Numbered from the stretch's first letter, positions 1 through 9,400 are shown. The stretch: DNA of 16,925 nucleotides from Sphingomonas sp. CCH9-E2 (GCF_001557215.1 NZ_LSJM01000204.1:1-16925), one strand, 5' to 3'. Notes: generated from the letters alone by a model not told the origin. Program-made: numbers and translations.

Positions 1-1
1 C

Positions 2-44
2 CCTTCCCTCTCCCAATGGGAGAGGGAGGGAGGCGCGTAGCGCC
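2..44. repeat. Two-hairpin intergenic palindrome (REP-like) at the 3' end of the gamma-glutamyltransferase gene
   Basis: Two stem-loops stand side by side. Bases 2-14 pair with 18-30 around an AAT loop, giving 13 pairs including one G:T. Bases 32-36 (GGCGC) pair with 40-44 (GCGCC) around a GTA loop. A G-rich tail (GGAAGGGTGAGGGTGA) follows up to base 60. There is no T-tract on either side, so this is not a textbook intrinsic terminator. The same big-hairpin plus small-hairpin plus G-rich-tail plan recurs at 16851-16925. That makes it a dispersed extragenic palindrome, which may protect or end the minus-strand operon transcript. Confidence 0.7.
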
Positions 45-62
45 GGAAGGGTGAGGGTGACT

Positions 63-1778
63 TCATTTCTTGGCTGGCAGGGTGATGGTCTTCGCGACGC
101 CGTCGCGGCGCGGGTCGGCGCCGCCGTCGAACTTGCCGTTGCGGATCATGACGCCGTGCAGGCCCGAATCTTCGCCGGTGCCGCCGCGCACGGTGACGCC
201 GCGTTCGGCCATCGCGGCGCGCAGCTCGGGCGCGAACTTGTCCGCCTCGCCATTGAAGCTGCCGCCGCGGGCGACGAGGTTGGGCAGCGCGATGGCATCG
301 GCGACGGGGAGTTTCCAGTCGATCATGCCGACCAAAGCCTTGGACACATAACCCAGAATCGCGTTGCCGCCGGGCGATCCGATCGCTCCGGCAAGGCTGC
401 GGTCGGGGTTGAGGATGATCGTCGGGACCATCGATGAGCGCGGGCGCTTGCCGGGCGCAATCACGTTCGGGCCGGTCGGCACGAACGAGAAATCGGTCAT
501 CTGGTTGTTGAGGAAGAAGCCATCGACCATGCGCCCGGTGCCGAAGAAGCTTTCGACCGTGGTGGTCATCGACACCGCGTTGCCGTCGCCGTCGATGACG
601 ATGAAGTGCGAGGTGCCGGCGACTTCATTGGTGGCGTCGATGCGCGCGGCGATGGCACCGGGCGGCGTGCCGGCGGTGGGCGCGGGTCCGGCACGATCAC
701 CGATCAGCGCGGCGCGGCTGGCGACATAGCCGGGGTCGAGCATGCCCTTGACCGGGACGGTCGCGATGTCGCCGACATAGGCGTCGCGGTCGGCATACAT
801 CAGGCGGCTGGCCTCGGCGTACTTGACCCAGGCGACGGGGTCGTTGGGGCCGCGTGCGCCGATATCGGTGCGCTCGATCATCGCCATCAGCTGCAGCAGG
901 CCGACGCCCGAGGAGGGCGGGGGCGGGGCGCAGAGGATGTAGCTGCGATAAGGGTTGCACAGCCCTTCGCGCACCACCGGCTTGTAGGCGGCGAGATCCG
1001 CTTCGGTCATGCTGCTGGCATAGTCGCCTTCGCGGACCCGGGCGACGATGCGGCGAGCGGTTTCGCCCCGGTACATTGCATCCGGTCCCTGCGCGGCAAG
1101 GCGGCGGAGGAAGGCGGCATAGGCGGGGTTGCGCAGCGTGTCGCCCGCCTTGATCTTGCTGCCATCGGTGTTTCGGAAATAGGCGAGCGAGTCCGGGGTG
1201 TTCGCCTGGGGCCCGCCGGAGTTGACGAAGCGGCCGAGCCGGGCGGTGACGGTGAAGCCGTTGGCGGCGGTCTGTTCGGCGTCGGCGAACAGCTCGCGCC
1301 ATTTGAGCTTGCCGTGCTTTTCCTGTGCCAGCGCCATCATGCGCACGACGCCGGGGACGCCGGTGGCGCGGCCCGAGAGGACGGCGGTGCGGAAGGACAG
1401 CGGCTTGCCGTCCGGGCCCATCAGCATGTCGGGGGTGGCACCCGCCGGGGCGGTTTCGCGGCCGTCATAGACGGTGACGGCTTTGGTCTTGGCGTCGTAG
1501 CGGACCATGAACGCGCCGCCGCCAAGGCCGCTGCTCTGTGGTTCGACCAGGCTGAGCATCGCCTGCACCGCGACCGCGGCGTCGACCGCGCTGCCGCCCT
1601 TGCGCAGGACATTCAGGCCAGCCTCGACCGCGAGCGGGTGCGCGGCGGCGACGAAAGCTTGGCGTTCGGGCGCAGCGACGGGCGCGGGGGCGGCAGTCTC
1701 GACCGCGCCGCGTGGGGCGCAGGCGGAAAGGCCCGTCGCGACGAGCGCGAGCAGGAAGTGGGCGCGAGTCAGTTTCAT
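63..1778 (-). CDS. ggt: Gamma-glutamyltransferase, predicted lipoprotein (GGT-1)
   Basis: N-terminal-nucleophile hydrolase of 571 residues that cleaves gamma-glutamyl bonds and transfers or hydrolyses the glutamyl group. The N-terminus is a lipoprotein signal with lipobox LSAC, and Cys20 would be lipidated. Residue +2 is Ala, which favours the outer membrane. Active-site positions are intact compared with the E. coli enzyme: Arg107 (DGRETAP), Thr389 as nucleophile and autoprocessing site (AGTSHF), Asp429 (NNQMTDF), Ser448-Ser449 (KRPRSSM) and Gly470-Gly471 (SPGG). The stretch between NNQMTDF and GKRPRSS is about ten residues shorter than in E. coli, so the lid loop appears absent. The length suits an unprocessed precursor. 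The start overlaps the stop of the upstream paralogue by ATGA, so the two are translationally coupled. It is the last gene of the minus-strand operon. The family call is very secure; the substrate is unknown. Confidence 0.95.
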   Translation of the reverse strand: MKLTRAHFLLALVATGLSACAPRGAVETAAPAPVAAPERQAFVAAAHPLAVEAGLNVLRKGGSAVDAAVAVQAMLSLVEPQSSGLGGGAFMVRYDAKTKAVTVYDGRETAPAGATPDMLMGPDGKPLSFRTAVLSGRATGVPGVVRMMALAQEKHGKLKWRELFADAEQTAANGFTVTARLGRFVNSGGPQANTPDSLAYFRNTDGSKIKAGDTLRNPAYAAFLRRLAAQGPDAMYRGETARRIVARVREGDYASSMTEADLAAYKPVVREGLCNPYRSYILCAPPPPSSGVGLLQLMAMIERTDIGARGPNDPVAWVKYAEASRLMYADRDAYVGDIATVPVKGMLDPGYVASRAALIGDRAGPAPTAGTPPGAIAARIDATNEVAGTSHFIVIDGDGNAVSMTTTVESFFGTGRMVDGFFLNNQMTDFSFVPTGPNVIAPGKRPRSSMVPTIILNPDRSLAGAIGSPGGNAILGYVSKALVGMIDWKLPVADAIALPNLVARGGSFNGEADKFAPELRAAMAERGVTVRGGTGEDSGLHGVMIRNGKFDGGADPRRDGVAKTITLPAKK

Positions 1779-3493
1779 GGTTCGATGGCCTTTGCGCCAG
1801 GGCGGCGGGGGTCGGCGGCGCCGAGGAAGAGATTGTCGGTGATCATGATCGAGTGCGCGCTTCCCATGGTTTCGTCCGAAGTGATGCGATGCCCCTTTGC
1901 CTTGAGCGCCGCAACCGTGTCGGGGTTGAAGCCGGGTTCAACGCGCAACGACGCATTGTTGCCCTGATAGATGCGCGGGCGGTGGGTCGCCTCGTCGATG
2001 TTGAGGCCATAGTCGATCGCGTTGACGATGACCTGGACCACCGTGGTCGGAATCGTGCTGCCGCCCGGCGTGCCGGTGACGAGCCACGGCTTGTCGCCCT
2101 TGAAGATGATCGTGGGCATCATCGTGGACAGCATGCGCTTGCCCGGTGCCATGGCGTTGAGCGGGGGCGGGGTGCCGGTGCGCTGGGCCTCCCATGCCTG
2201 TTCATGGCTGAAATTGTTCATCTGGTTGTTGAGCAGGATGCCGGTGCGCGCGATCATCACGCCCGATCCGAAGTCCGAGCCGAGCGTGGTGGTGAGCGAG
2301 ACGGCGTTGCCATCCGCATCCGCGACCGAGAGGTGGGTGGTCGAGGGGCTTTCGAACTTGAGCGGATCGCCGACCGGGGCGTCGGCACCGGGGATCACCT
2401 TGTCGACCGAGATGAGCTTGGCGCGTTCGGCGGCATAGGCCTTTGACGTGAAGCCCTTGACCGGGGCGGTGACGAAGGCCGGATCGCCGAGCACGCGATA
2501 GCGGTCGGCATAAGCGAGCTTCATCGTTTCGGCGAGGAGGTGGAGCGAGGCGGCGCTGCCTTGCCCTGTGGCCTTGAGGTCGAACTGCTCGAGGATGTTG
2601 AGCATGTTGAGCAGGGTCGCGCCGCCCGCGCTGGCCGGGGGCGGGGTGTAGACGGTGTAGCCGCGATAGCTGCCGATCAGCGGATCGCGCTCGACCGGCT
2701 TGTAGGCGGCGAGGTCCTCCAGCGTGATCAGGCCGCCATTGGCCTTCATGTCCGCGACGATACGGCGGGCGATTTCGCCGGTATAAAAGGCCTTGGCGCC
2801 GCCCTTCTGGATCTCGCCGAGGGTCCAGGCGAGGTCGGGCTGTTTGAGCACGTCGTCCTTTGCATAGAGGCTGCCATCGGGCTTGTAGAAGGTCGCCTTG
2901 CCCGAGACGCTGTTGCCGAGGCGCTCACGACCCCAGCCGAACACAAAGGCTTCGTCGGCGGTGAGCTTGACGCCGTCGCGGGCGAGGCGGAGCGCGGGTT
3001 CGACGACCTTGGCCCAGGGGAGCTTGCCCCATTTCTTGTGCGCATGTTCGAGACCGGCGACGCTGCCCGGGACCGAGGGGGCGAGATAGCCATAGGAGGC
3101 GATGCCGCGTTCCTTGCCCTTGTTGTCGACGAACATCGCGGCGGTGGCGGCGCGCGGGGCGACGCCGCGGAAATCGATCACGCGGACCTGTTTCGACTTG
3201 GCGTCATAGACGGTGATGAAGCCGTCGCCGCCGACATTGCCCGCGCGCGGCAAGGTGACGGCGAGCGCGAAGGCAACGGCGACGGCGGCGTCCACCGCAT
3301 TGCCGCCATCGCGCAGGATTTGGGCGCCGACGCTGCTTGCCATCTCATTCTGGCTGACCACCATCCCCCGCGTGCCGACTACGGGCGAGTGGATCGAGGG
3401 ATATTCGAGCAGGTGGCGGCTCTGCGCCGCGACCGGGACGGGGAGGGCGAGCGCGAAGGCCGAGAGGGCGAGGGTGAGGTTACGCAGGAACAT
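1775..3493 (-). CDS. ggt: Gamma-glutamyltransferase, soluble periplasmic (GGT-2), with Asn at the substrate-amine position
   Basis: The protein has 572 residues when started at the ATG at 3493. A TTG at 3508 would add five residues but lies inside a palindrome. Residues 1-24 form a Sec signal peptide ending AQ, so the enzyme is periplasmic. The Ntn nucleophile is Thr385 in STTHLSV, and Arg109 (DFRG) and the TPGG oxyanion segment are present. The position matching E. coli Asp433, which holds the substrate alpha-amino group, is Asn427 (NNQMNNF), and the SS pair is ST (KRMLSTM). Unlike GGT-1, the loop before GKR has the E. coli length. It is preceded by a 54-bp gap after the symporter gene and overlaps GGT-1 by four bases. 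The ribosome site is a GAGAGAGA run just ahead of ATG; the better GGAGG is in the hairpin 17 bases away. The family is certain; the reaction could be gamma-glutamyl hydrolysis or an acylase-type activity. Confidence 0.93.
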   Translation of the reverse strand: MFLRNLTLALSAFALALPVPVAAQSRHLLEYPSIHSPVVGTRGMVVSQNEMASSVGAQILRDGGNAVDAAVAVAFALAVTLPRAGNVGGDGFITVYDAKSKQVRVIDFRGVAPRAATAAMFVDNKGKERGIASYGYLAPSVPGSVAGLEHAHKKWGKLPWAKVVEPALRLARDGVKLTADEAFVFGWGRERLGNSVSGKATFYKPDGSLYAKDDVLKQPDLAWTLGEIQKGGAKAFYTGEIARRIVADMKANGGLITLEDLAAYKPVERDPLIGSYRGYTVYTPPPASAGGATLLNMLNILEQFDLKATGQGSAASLHLLAETMKLAYADRYRVLGDPAFVTAPVKGFTSKAYAAERAKLISVDKVIPGADAPVGDPLKFESPSTTHLSVADADGNAVSLTTTLGSDFGSGVMIARTGILLNNQMNNFSHEQAWEAQRTGTPPPLNAMAPGKRMLSTMMPTIIFKGDKPWLVTGTPGGSTIPTTVVQVIVNAIDYGLNIDEATHRPRIYQGNNASLRVEPGFNPDTVAALKAKGHRITSDETMGSAHSIMITDNLFLGAADPRRPGAKAIEP

Positions 3494-3507
3494 GGGTCTC
3501 TCTCTCA

Positions 3508-3537
3508 ATTCCTCCCCCAGCTCGCTGGGGGAGGAAT
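3508..3537. repeat. Perfect 13-bp palindrome between the symporter gene and GGT-2
   Basis: ATTCCTCCCCCAG (3508-3520) and CTGGGGGAGGAAT (3525-3537) are perfect inverted arms around a four-base CTCG loop. No T-tract follows on either strand. On the minus strand the 3' arm contains a GGAGG Shine-Dalgarno-like sequence that would be buried in the stem. The core CCTCCCC/GGGGAGG is shared with the palindromes near the two window ends. It probably acts as an intra-operon mRNA processing or stability element rather than a terminator, because GGT-2 has no other room for a promoter. Confidence 0.75.
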
Positions 3538-3547
3538 GCGGGTTGTC

Positions 3548-4849
3548 TCAAACATCGTCTTTCGAACTGTAGCGGTCCGTGTCCATCTCCCCCTCCCAGC
3601 GCGCGACGGCGGTGGCGATGGCGAGGTCCGACGTGACGTTGGGCACGGTGCGGGTCATGTCGAGGATGCGGTCGAACGGCAGGATGAAGCCGACGACGAT
3701 CGCGGTCTGCTCGGGCGTGATGCCGATCGCGTGGAGCACGGCGGCGAGGACGAACAGTGATCCCGACGGGACCGGCGCGACGCCCATCGCGGCGATGGTG
3801 GTGGTGGCGGCGATCAGCAGATAGTCGCCCATCGTCAGATCGACGCCGAACGCCTGAGCCGAGAACAGCGTCAGCATCGCGATATACATCGCCGCGCCGT
3901 CCATGCCGATGGTAGCGCCGAGCGGGAGGACGGTCGAGGCGACCGGCTTGGACACGCCAAGGTTGCGCTCGGCAACGCGGATCGCGACGGGGAGGGTGGC
4001 GCTGCTCGACGAGGTCGAGAAGCCGACCATGATCGCGTCGGCAATGCCGCGAAAGAAGGGGAGCGGCGAGAGCCACGCCATCAGCCGCACGACGATCAGG
4101 CCGTGGATCAGCAAGGTGACGATGGCCGAGCCGACGACGACGCACAGGCCGAGCTTGAGCACCGCGAGGAAGCTGGACGGGCCGGTGGTGCCCATCACGA
4201 CGGCGATGAGCGCGAACACGCCGAACGGCGCGGTTTCCATCACGAAGCCGACGATCTTGAGCATCACTTCGGACCCGGCGTTGAGCAGCTGACGCACCGG
4301 CTCGGCGCCCTTGCCTGCCGCGATCACGCCCGCGCCCACGAGGATGGCGAAGAAGATCACCGCGAGCGTCTTGCCCTCTGCCATCGCGCCGATCGGATTG
4401 TCGGGGATGATCTCCATGAACATCTGCGCGGTGTCGGGCGGGGTGCCCATCGCCTTGGGCACCGCGCCGGCAAAGGTTGCGCCGAGGCCGGGGGCGATGA
4501 GAGTGGCGACGACCAGGCCGGTGGTGACGGCGAGCGCGGTGGTGAAGACGTACATCGCCAGCGTCTTGACGCCGATGCTGCCGAGCCGCTTGGGGTCGGC
4601 GAGCGCGGCTACCCCTGATGCAATGGTGAGGAACACCAGCGGCACGACCAGCATGCGGATCAGGCGGACGAACAGGGTGCCGATCCAGCCGATCGCGGTC
4701 GCGCCCTCTCCCCAGGCGTAGCCGACCGCTGCACCGAGCACGAGCGCGGCGAGGATGCGTTTCCACAGGTCGATCCCGAACCACCAGGCAAAGGCGCGCC
4801 CGATGGGGCCGCGTCGTGCGGGGGGATCTGGCAGGGTGGTGTCGGTCAT
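3548..4849 (-). CDS. Dicarboxylate/amino acid:cation symporter (DAACS/SDF family), acidic-substrate signature
   Basis: Inner-membrane secondary transporter of the glutamate/aspartate symporter fold, 433 residues from the ATG at 4849. Many hydrophobic helices span nearly its whole length. The family marks are a serine-rich re-entrant loop SSSSATLP (from residue 280) and a final helix with ILDMTRTVPNVTSDL. Asp397, Arg400 and Asn404 there correspond to Asp394, Arg397 and Asn401 of GltPh. Arg at that site binds the side-chain carboxylate, so an acidic amino acid or dicarboxylate is likely. The usual NMDGT motif reads GMDGA (residues 315-319), so two cation/substrate-site residues are changed. The ATG overlaps the deacylase stop as ATGA with no strong ribosome site, which points to coupled translation. 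A TTG at 4858 in frame is a less likely start. In context it would import glutamate or aspartate released in the periplasm. Confidence 0.93.
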   Translation of the reverse strand: MTDTTLPDPPARRGPIGRAFAWWFGIDLWKRILAALVLGAAVGYAWGEGATAIGWIGTLFVRLIRMLVVPLVFLTIASGVAALADPKRLGSIGVKTLAMYVFTTALAVTTGLVVATLIAPGLGATFAGAVPKAMGTPPDTAQMFMEIIPDNPIGAMAEGKTLAVIFFAILVGAGVIAAGKGAEPVRQLLNAGSEVMLKIVGFVMETAPFGVFALIAVVMGTTGPSSFLAVLKLGLCVVVGSAIVTLLIHGLIVVRLMAWLSPLPFFRGIADAIMVGFSTSSSSATLPVAIRVAERNLGVSKPVASTVLPLGATIGMDGAAMYIAMLTLFSAQAFGVDLTMGDYLLIAATTTIAAMGVAPVPSGSLFVLAAVLHAIGITPEQTAIVVGFILPFDRILDMTRTVPNVTSDLAIATAVARWEGEMDTDRYSSKDDV

Positions 4850-6432
4850 GCGGGGCAATTCCAGTTCGGTTGGCGCGGTTTGGGTAACGGACGTCCGGCG
4901 AGCCTATCGGTCAGCTTGCCCTTGTCCACCGCAATCCGGCCATTGACCAGCACATAGCGGACGCCGGTGCTGGGCAGGTCGGGCCGATCATAGGTCGCGC
5001 GCTCGGCATAGGTGTGCGCGTCGAGGATCGCGATATCGGCGAACTTGCCCGGCGCGAGGATACCGCGATCAGGCAGGCCGAGGATCTGCGCGGTTTGCGC
5101 CGAGGAGCGCTGGACGAAGCGTTCGGGGGACATCAGCTTCTTCTCGCGGACGAACAGGCGCCAGCCGCGCGCGAAGCTGCCCATGCGGCGGGGGTGGCCG
5201 TTGGTCGCGTCGGAGGAGGTGACGACCCAGCTTTGGCGCGCAAAGGCGTCGATGTCGGGCTGCGTCATGTTGAAGCTGGCGATGCTGGTGCCGGGATCGG
5301 CGATCAGGATGCGCGCGGCGGCGTCGAGGGGGTGGACCTTCCATGCGGTGGCGAGCGCGTCGAGGCGCTGGCCCTGATGCGGGCCGCTGACCATCAGAAT
5401 GGCGTTGGGGCCGCCGCGGACGCGGAGCTGTTCGGCCATCTCCGTGCGCAGCTGCGGATCGAGCGCCTTGAGCTTGGCGACCATCGCGGGCGCGCCGCCA
5501 TCCTGCGCGCGGCGTGGGACGAGCGCGGCGGCGAGCGAGGTGCTGGAGGCTTCCCACGGATATTGGTCGGCGGTGATGGTGACGCCGGATTTCTGCGCGG
5601 TGGCGATATGCGCGACGACCTTGGGGGCCATGCCCTGAACGTCGGCGCCGAGTGCCTTGATATGCGCGATGTGGAGGGGCAGGCGGCCATCGCGGGCGAT
5701 GGCGACGGCTTCGTCGATCGCGGGGATCAGGCCGATGCTGGCGCTGCCCTCGTCGCGCAGATGGGTTTCGTAGATGCCGTTGAAGCGGCCCGCGATGCTG
5801 GCGAGCGCGGCGACTTCGCCGGTCTTCGCGAAGCTCTGCGGGGCGTAGTAGAGCCCGGCCGACAGGCCGAGCGCGCCGTCGCACATCGCGCGGGCGACGT
5901 GCCCTTGCATCGTGACAAGCTCGGCGGAGGTGGGGGCGCGGTCGCGGTTGCCGACGACGTGCAGCCGGATCGTGCCGAAGCCGGTGAAACTGGCGACATT
6001 GGGGCCGGTCGGGTTGGCGGTGAGGCGCGCGAACAGGGCGGCGATGTCGCTGTCGCCGCCGCCGTCATTGCCGATGACGATGCTGGTGACGCCCTGCAGC
6101 AGGTGGTTGGCGAGTTGCCGCTTTGTCGCATCGGCCGAACGGGCGTCGGGGCCGCTATGCGTGTGCGGGTCGATGAAGCCCGGGGTGACGGTGAGGCCAC
6201 GGGCGTCGATGCTGCGCCGCGCGGTGATCCCGCGCGGACGCTGGCCGATATAGAGAATGCGGTCGCCGTCCACCCCGATTTCCGCCACCCGCGCCGGGGT
6301 GCCGGTGCCGTCGATGACCTGGCCATTGGTGATGACCAGGTCGATCGTGCGGGGTGCGGGGACCCGGTCCTGTCCCGCCCCGAGGGGCAGGAGCAGGAGC
6401 GGGGCCGCGAGGACGCGGACGGCGCGTCGCAT
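4846..6432 (-). CDS. N-acyl-D-amino-acid deacylase / D-aminoacylase-type amidohydrolase, exported
   Basis: Amidohydrolase-superfamily enzyme of 528 residues, expected to release D-amino acids (or related amines) from N-acyl forms. A short Sec-type signal covers about residues 1-20. A small beta domain (DLVITNGQVIDGTGTPA) follows, then the TIM barrel. It has the metal motif HTH (His90, His92), YETHLRDE (His224), LPLHIAHIKALG (His254, His257), ADQYPWEASST and the catalytic-Asp strand SSDATNGHPRR (Asp408). The segment GNCG of characterised D-aminoacylases, whose Cys binds zinc, is GNDG here (Asp123). The start ATG overlaps the stop of the receptor gene as TGATG, and the end overlaps the symporter start as ATGA, so this is a tight operon. 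Next to an acidic-amino-acid symporter and a DadA-like enzyme, an N-acyl-D-Glu or D-Asp substrate is plausible. The family also contains dipeptidases and other hydrolases, so specificity is open. Confidence 0.88.
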   Translation of the reverse strand: MRRAVRVLAAPLLLLPLGAGQDRVPAPRTIDLVITNGQVIDGTGTPARVAEIGVDGDRILYIGQRPRGITARRSIDARGLTVTPGFIDPHTHSGPDARSADATKRQLANHLLQGVTSIVIGNDGGGDSDIAALFARLTANPTGPNVASFTGFGTIRLHVVGNRDRAPTSAELVTMQGHVARAMCDGALGLSAGLYYAPQSFAKTGEVAALASIAGRFNGIYETHLRDEGSASIGLIPAIDEAVAIARDGRLPLHIAHIKALGADVQGMAPKVVAHIATAQKSGVTITADQYPWEASSTSLAAALVPRRAQDGGAPAMVAKLKALDPQLRTEMAEQLRVRGGPNAILMVSGPHQGQRLDALATAWKVHPLDAAARILIADPGTSIASFNMTQPDIDAFARQSWVVTSSDATNGHPRRMGSFARGWRLFVREKKLMSPERFVQRSSAQTAQILGLPDRGILAPGKFADIAILDAHTYAERATYDRPDLPSTGVRYVLVNGRIAVDKGKLTDRLAGRPLPKPRQPNWNCPA

Positions 6433-9400
6433 CAGAACCGCTTGCTGATCGAGAAATAGATCTGGCGACCGCGGTTGCCGTAGAGTTCGCCCATATAGCC
6501 GTTCGAATTGTCGGCGAGCGGGGCGAGCGTGTTGAACAGGTTGCGCGCACCGACGCGCAGGCGGAGATTGTCCATCGGCCCGCCATCGACCTCATATTGC
6601 GCATAGAGGCTGTGGGTCATGTAATCGTCGACGCGGTAGCGGGTGCCGTCCGCGAGCGAGGCGGAGGTGTCGGTGACCGGGCCGACATAGCTGCCATAAT
6701 AGCCCAGGCCGAAGCCGTTATAGCGCCAGGTGACGCTGGCCGAAGCGCGCCATTTCGGGCGGCCATTCTGTTCGACGATATCCTGTGCCCCGGCGATCGC
6801 GATGGTGGGGTTGATCGTGCCGGCCGCCTGTGCATCGATCAGCGCCTGTGCCGCGGGGGTGGGCGTCTGATAGAATTCGAGCAGGCGGGCGGCGTTGATC
6901 CGCGCGCTGAAATCGCCGATGCCGGTGTCCTTGACCTGATAATAGACGCCAAGGTCATAGCCGCGCACCGCACGCGGGGCGAGGTTGGTGTAATTGTCGA
7001 TCACCTGGATCACGCGGCCGACCGGGGCGATGCCGGTGCCGGCGAAGTCGGTAATCTCCTGCGGCGTCGGATCGGCGCGCTGGACGTTCGGGTTGGACGA
7101 GCCCTGCAGCCGCAGCAGATAATCGAGGATCAGCGCGTTGCCGTCGCCGAACAGGCCGATCACATTCTGCTGCCGGATTTCCCAGTAGTCGGCGGTGAGG
7201 GTCAGGCGACCCAGCTTGCCCATGTTGAACTGGAAGGTCCCGCCGAGCGAGAGGTTGTCGGATTCTTCCGGCGTCAGGCTCTGGCTGCCCGAGCGGTTGC
7301 TGACCACGCCCTGGCTGCGCGTGCAGGCGTCGAAATTGGCGATGCGTCCGGCGCGGAAATCGGCCTCGCACTTCACCCAGTCGGTGCGGGTGTTCGAGCG
7401 CTGGATACCGTTTTCGAACAGCTGCGGCAGGTTCGGCGCGCGGAAGCCTTGCGACCAGCTGCCGCGCAGCTGGAAGTTGGCGAAGGGATACCAGGATGCC
7501 GCGACCTTGGGCTTCGCGACGGTATTGAACCCCTGATAGGATTCGACGCGGCCGGCGAGCTGCAGGTCGAGCGAGTGGATCAGGGGCACGTTCATGTCCG
7601 GCGCAACGAGGGGCACGGCGAATTCGAGGAAACCCGAAATCGTGTCGCGCGCACCGCTGCTGTCCGGGGTCGGGCTGGCGCCCATCGTGTCGCTGCCGTT
7701 CGAGCTGCCGTCGAGCGCGACGAAGCGGATCGTGCCGTCGAGCCGGTCGTCGCGGTCGTCGGCGAAGGTTTCGTGGCGGAACTCGACGCCCGCCGCCATG
7801 CCGACGCGGCCGCCGGGCAGGGTGAACAGGTCGTTCTTGCTCACCTTGAAATCGGCCATCGCCAGCTCGGTCGTGCTGATGCGGCCGATATCGACCATGA
7901 AGCTGTCGATCACGCTCTGCGGATTGGGCGAGCTGTCATAGCGGCCCGGGTTGAGCGGGTCGCCGCCGTTGAACGGGTTGTACGCGCTGGCGTCGGTGCG
8001 GCTCAATGCCTCCTGGAACTTGGTCAGGCTGACCGTGCGCATGCTGTCGGCGGTGCGGGCGCGCGAGTAGAGCGCGGCGCTGTCGAAGTCGAAGCCGAGC
8101 AGCTCGCCCCGGAACCCGGCGAGGAAGCGGGTGGTGTCGTTGCGGACATTGACGACCAGCGGGCCGGCATCGACCGGGCGATAGTCGATCAGCTCGATCG
8201 GCACGCCGGTGGTGGCGACGCCGCCCAGACCCGGGATGCGGAACGCGCTGCCGGTCGGGCCGAACGGGTTGTAATAGGCGTTGATCGGGATGATCAGCCG
8301 CTGGCTGGCGAGCGACGTATCCTGTTCGCGCTGCGACTGGAAATCGGCGCGGTACCAGCCGGCTTCGGCGAAGAATTCCAGACCGCTTTCGAATTCATGG
8401 TTGAAGAAGCCGAACAGGTTGATGCGGTCGTTCCGCCCCATGATCGTGCGGACATCGTTGATGTCATACTTCAGATTGTTATCGGTCGACGCGGTCGACA
8501 GCGAGCTGTTGTCCCAGCAGGTGCCGGCATATTGGGTGGCGGCGATACAGCCTTCATTGGTGTTCGGCTGAATGTGGAAGATGCCGCTGCTCGTCAGCGG
8601 CGTGCCGTTGACCGTGGCGGAGGTGGTCGAGGCCGCGAAGCTGGTGGTCAGCCGCTGGAATTCGCCCCAGATGCTGTCGACCGAGGTGTTGTCGAAATCG
8701 CTGTCGCCCGCGAACGCCGTGCCGGCCAGCAACGGGCGCAGGTCGGCCGATTGCGAATTGCGGCGGTCCCGCGCGTAGAGCGGGTCGCGGTGGTTGTACG
8801 ATCCGAACAGCGAGATGTTCGACTTGCCGCCGTTGAAGCGGTGGCCGAATTCGAACGCGAATTCCGCCTCGACCTGTCCCGAATCCTCGGTGAAGCCGAG
8901 TTCGGCGGTGGTGCGCAGGCCGCGGAAATTGTCCTTGAGCACGGTGTTGATCACGCCGGCGACCGCATCCGAGCCATAGATGGCCGCAGCGCCGTCGAGC
9001 AGCACTTCGACGCGGCGCACGCCGAGCACGGGGATGGTGTTGGTGTTGACGCTCTGCACCGGCACCAGGTTCTCGCTCTGCGTGCCGGGATGGAGGACCA
9101 TGCGGCGGCCGTTGAGCAGGACGAGCGTGTTGCCGGTGCCGAGCGCGCGCAGGTTGATCGATGCGGTGTCGCCGCGCGCGTCGTTGATGCCGCCCGCGTC
9201 TCGGCTTTCGTTGAACGCGACGTCGCCCGATTGCGGGATGGCGCGGAACAGGTCGTCGCCGCTGGTCGGCGCGGCGGCGGCAATGTCATCCTCGTTCAGC
9301 ACGGTGACGGGCAGCGCACCGGCGACATCGGCGCCCTTGATCTGCGAGCCGATGACGACGACTTCCTCGGTCGTCTCGTCCTGAATATCGGCGGCGGTCT

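Noticed and set aside
606..1967. Plus-strand frames opposite the GGT genes (and similar ones at 2540-3760, 5014-6459, 9404-10891 and 10873-12579)
   Set aside because: All are low-complexity shadows of clear minus-strand genes with no recognisable domain.
3494..3508. TTG start five codons upstream for GGT-2
   Set aside because: It lies at the edge of the palindrome with GGAGG only two bases away. The ATG at 3493 begins a normal signal peptide.
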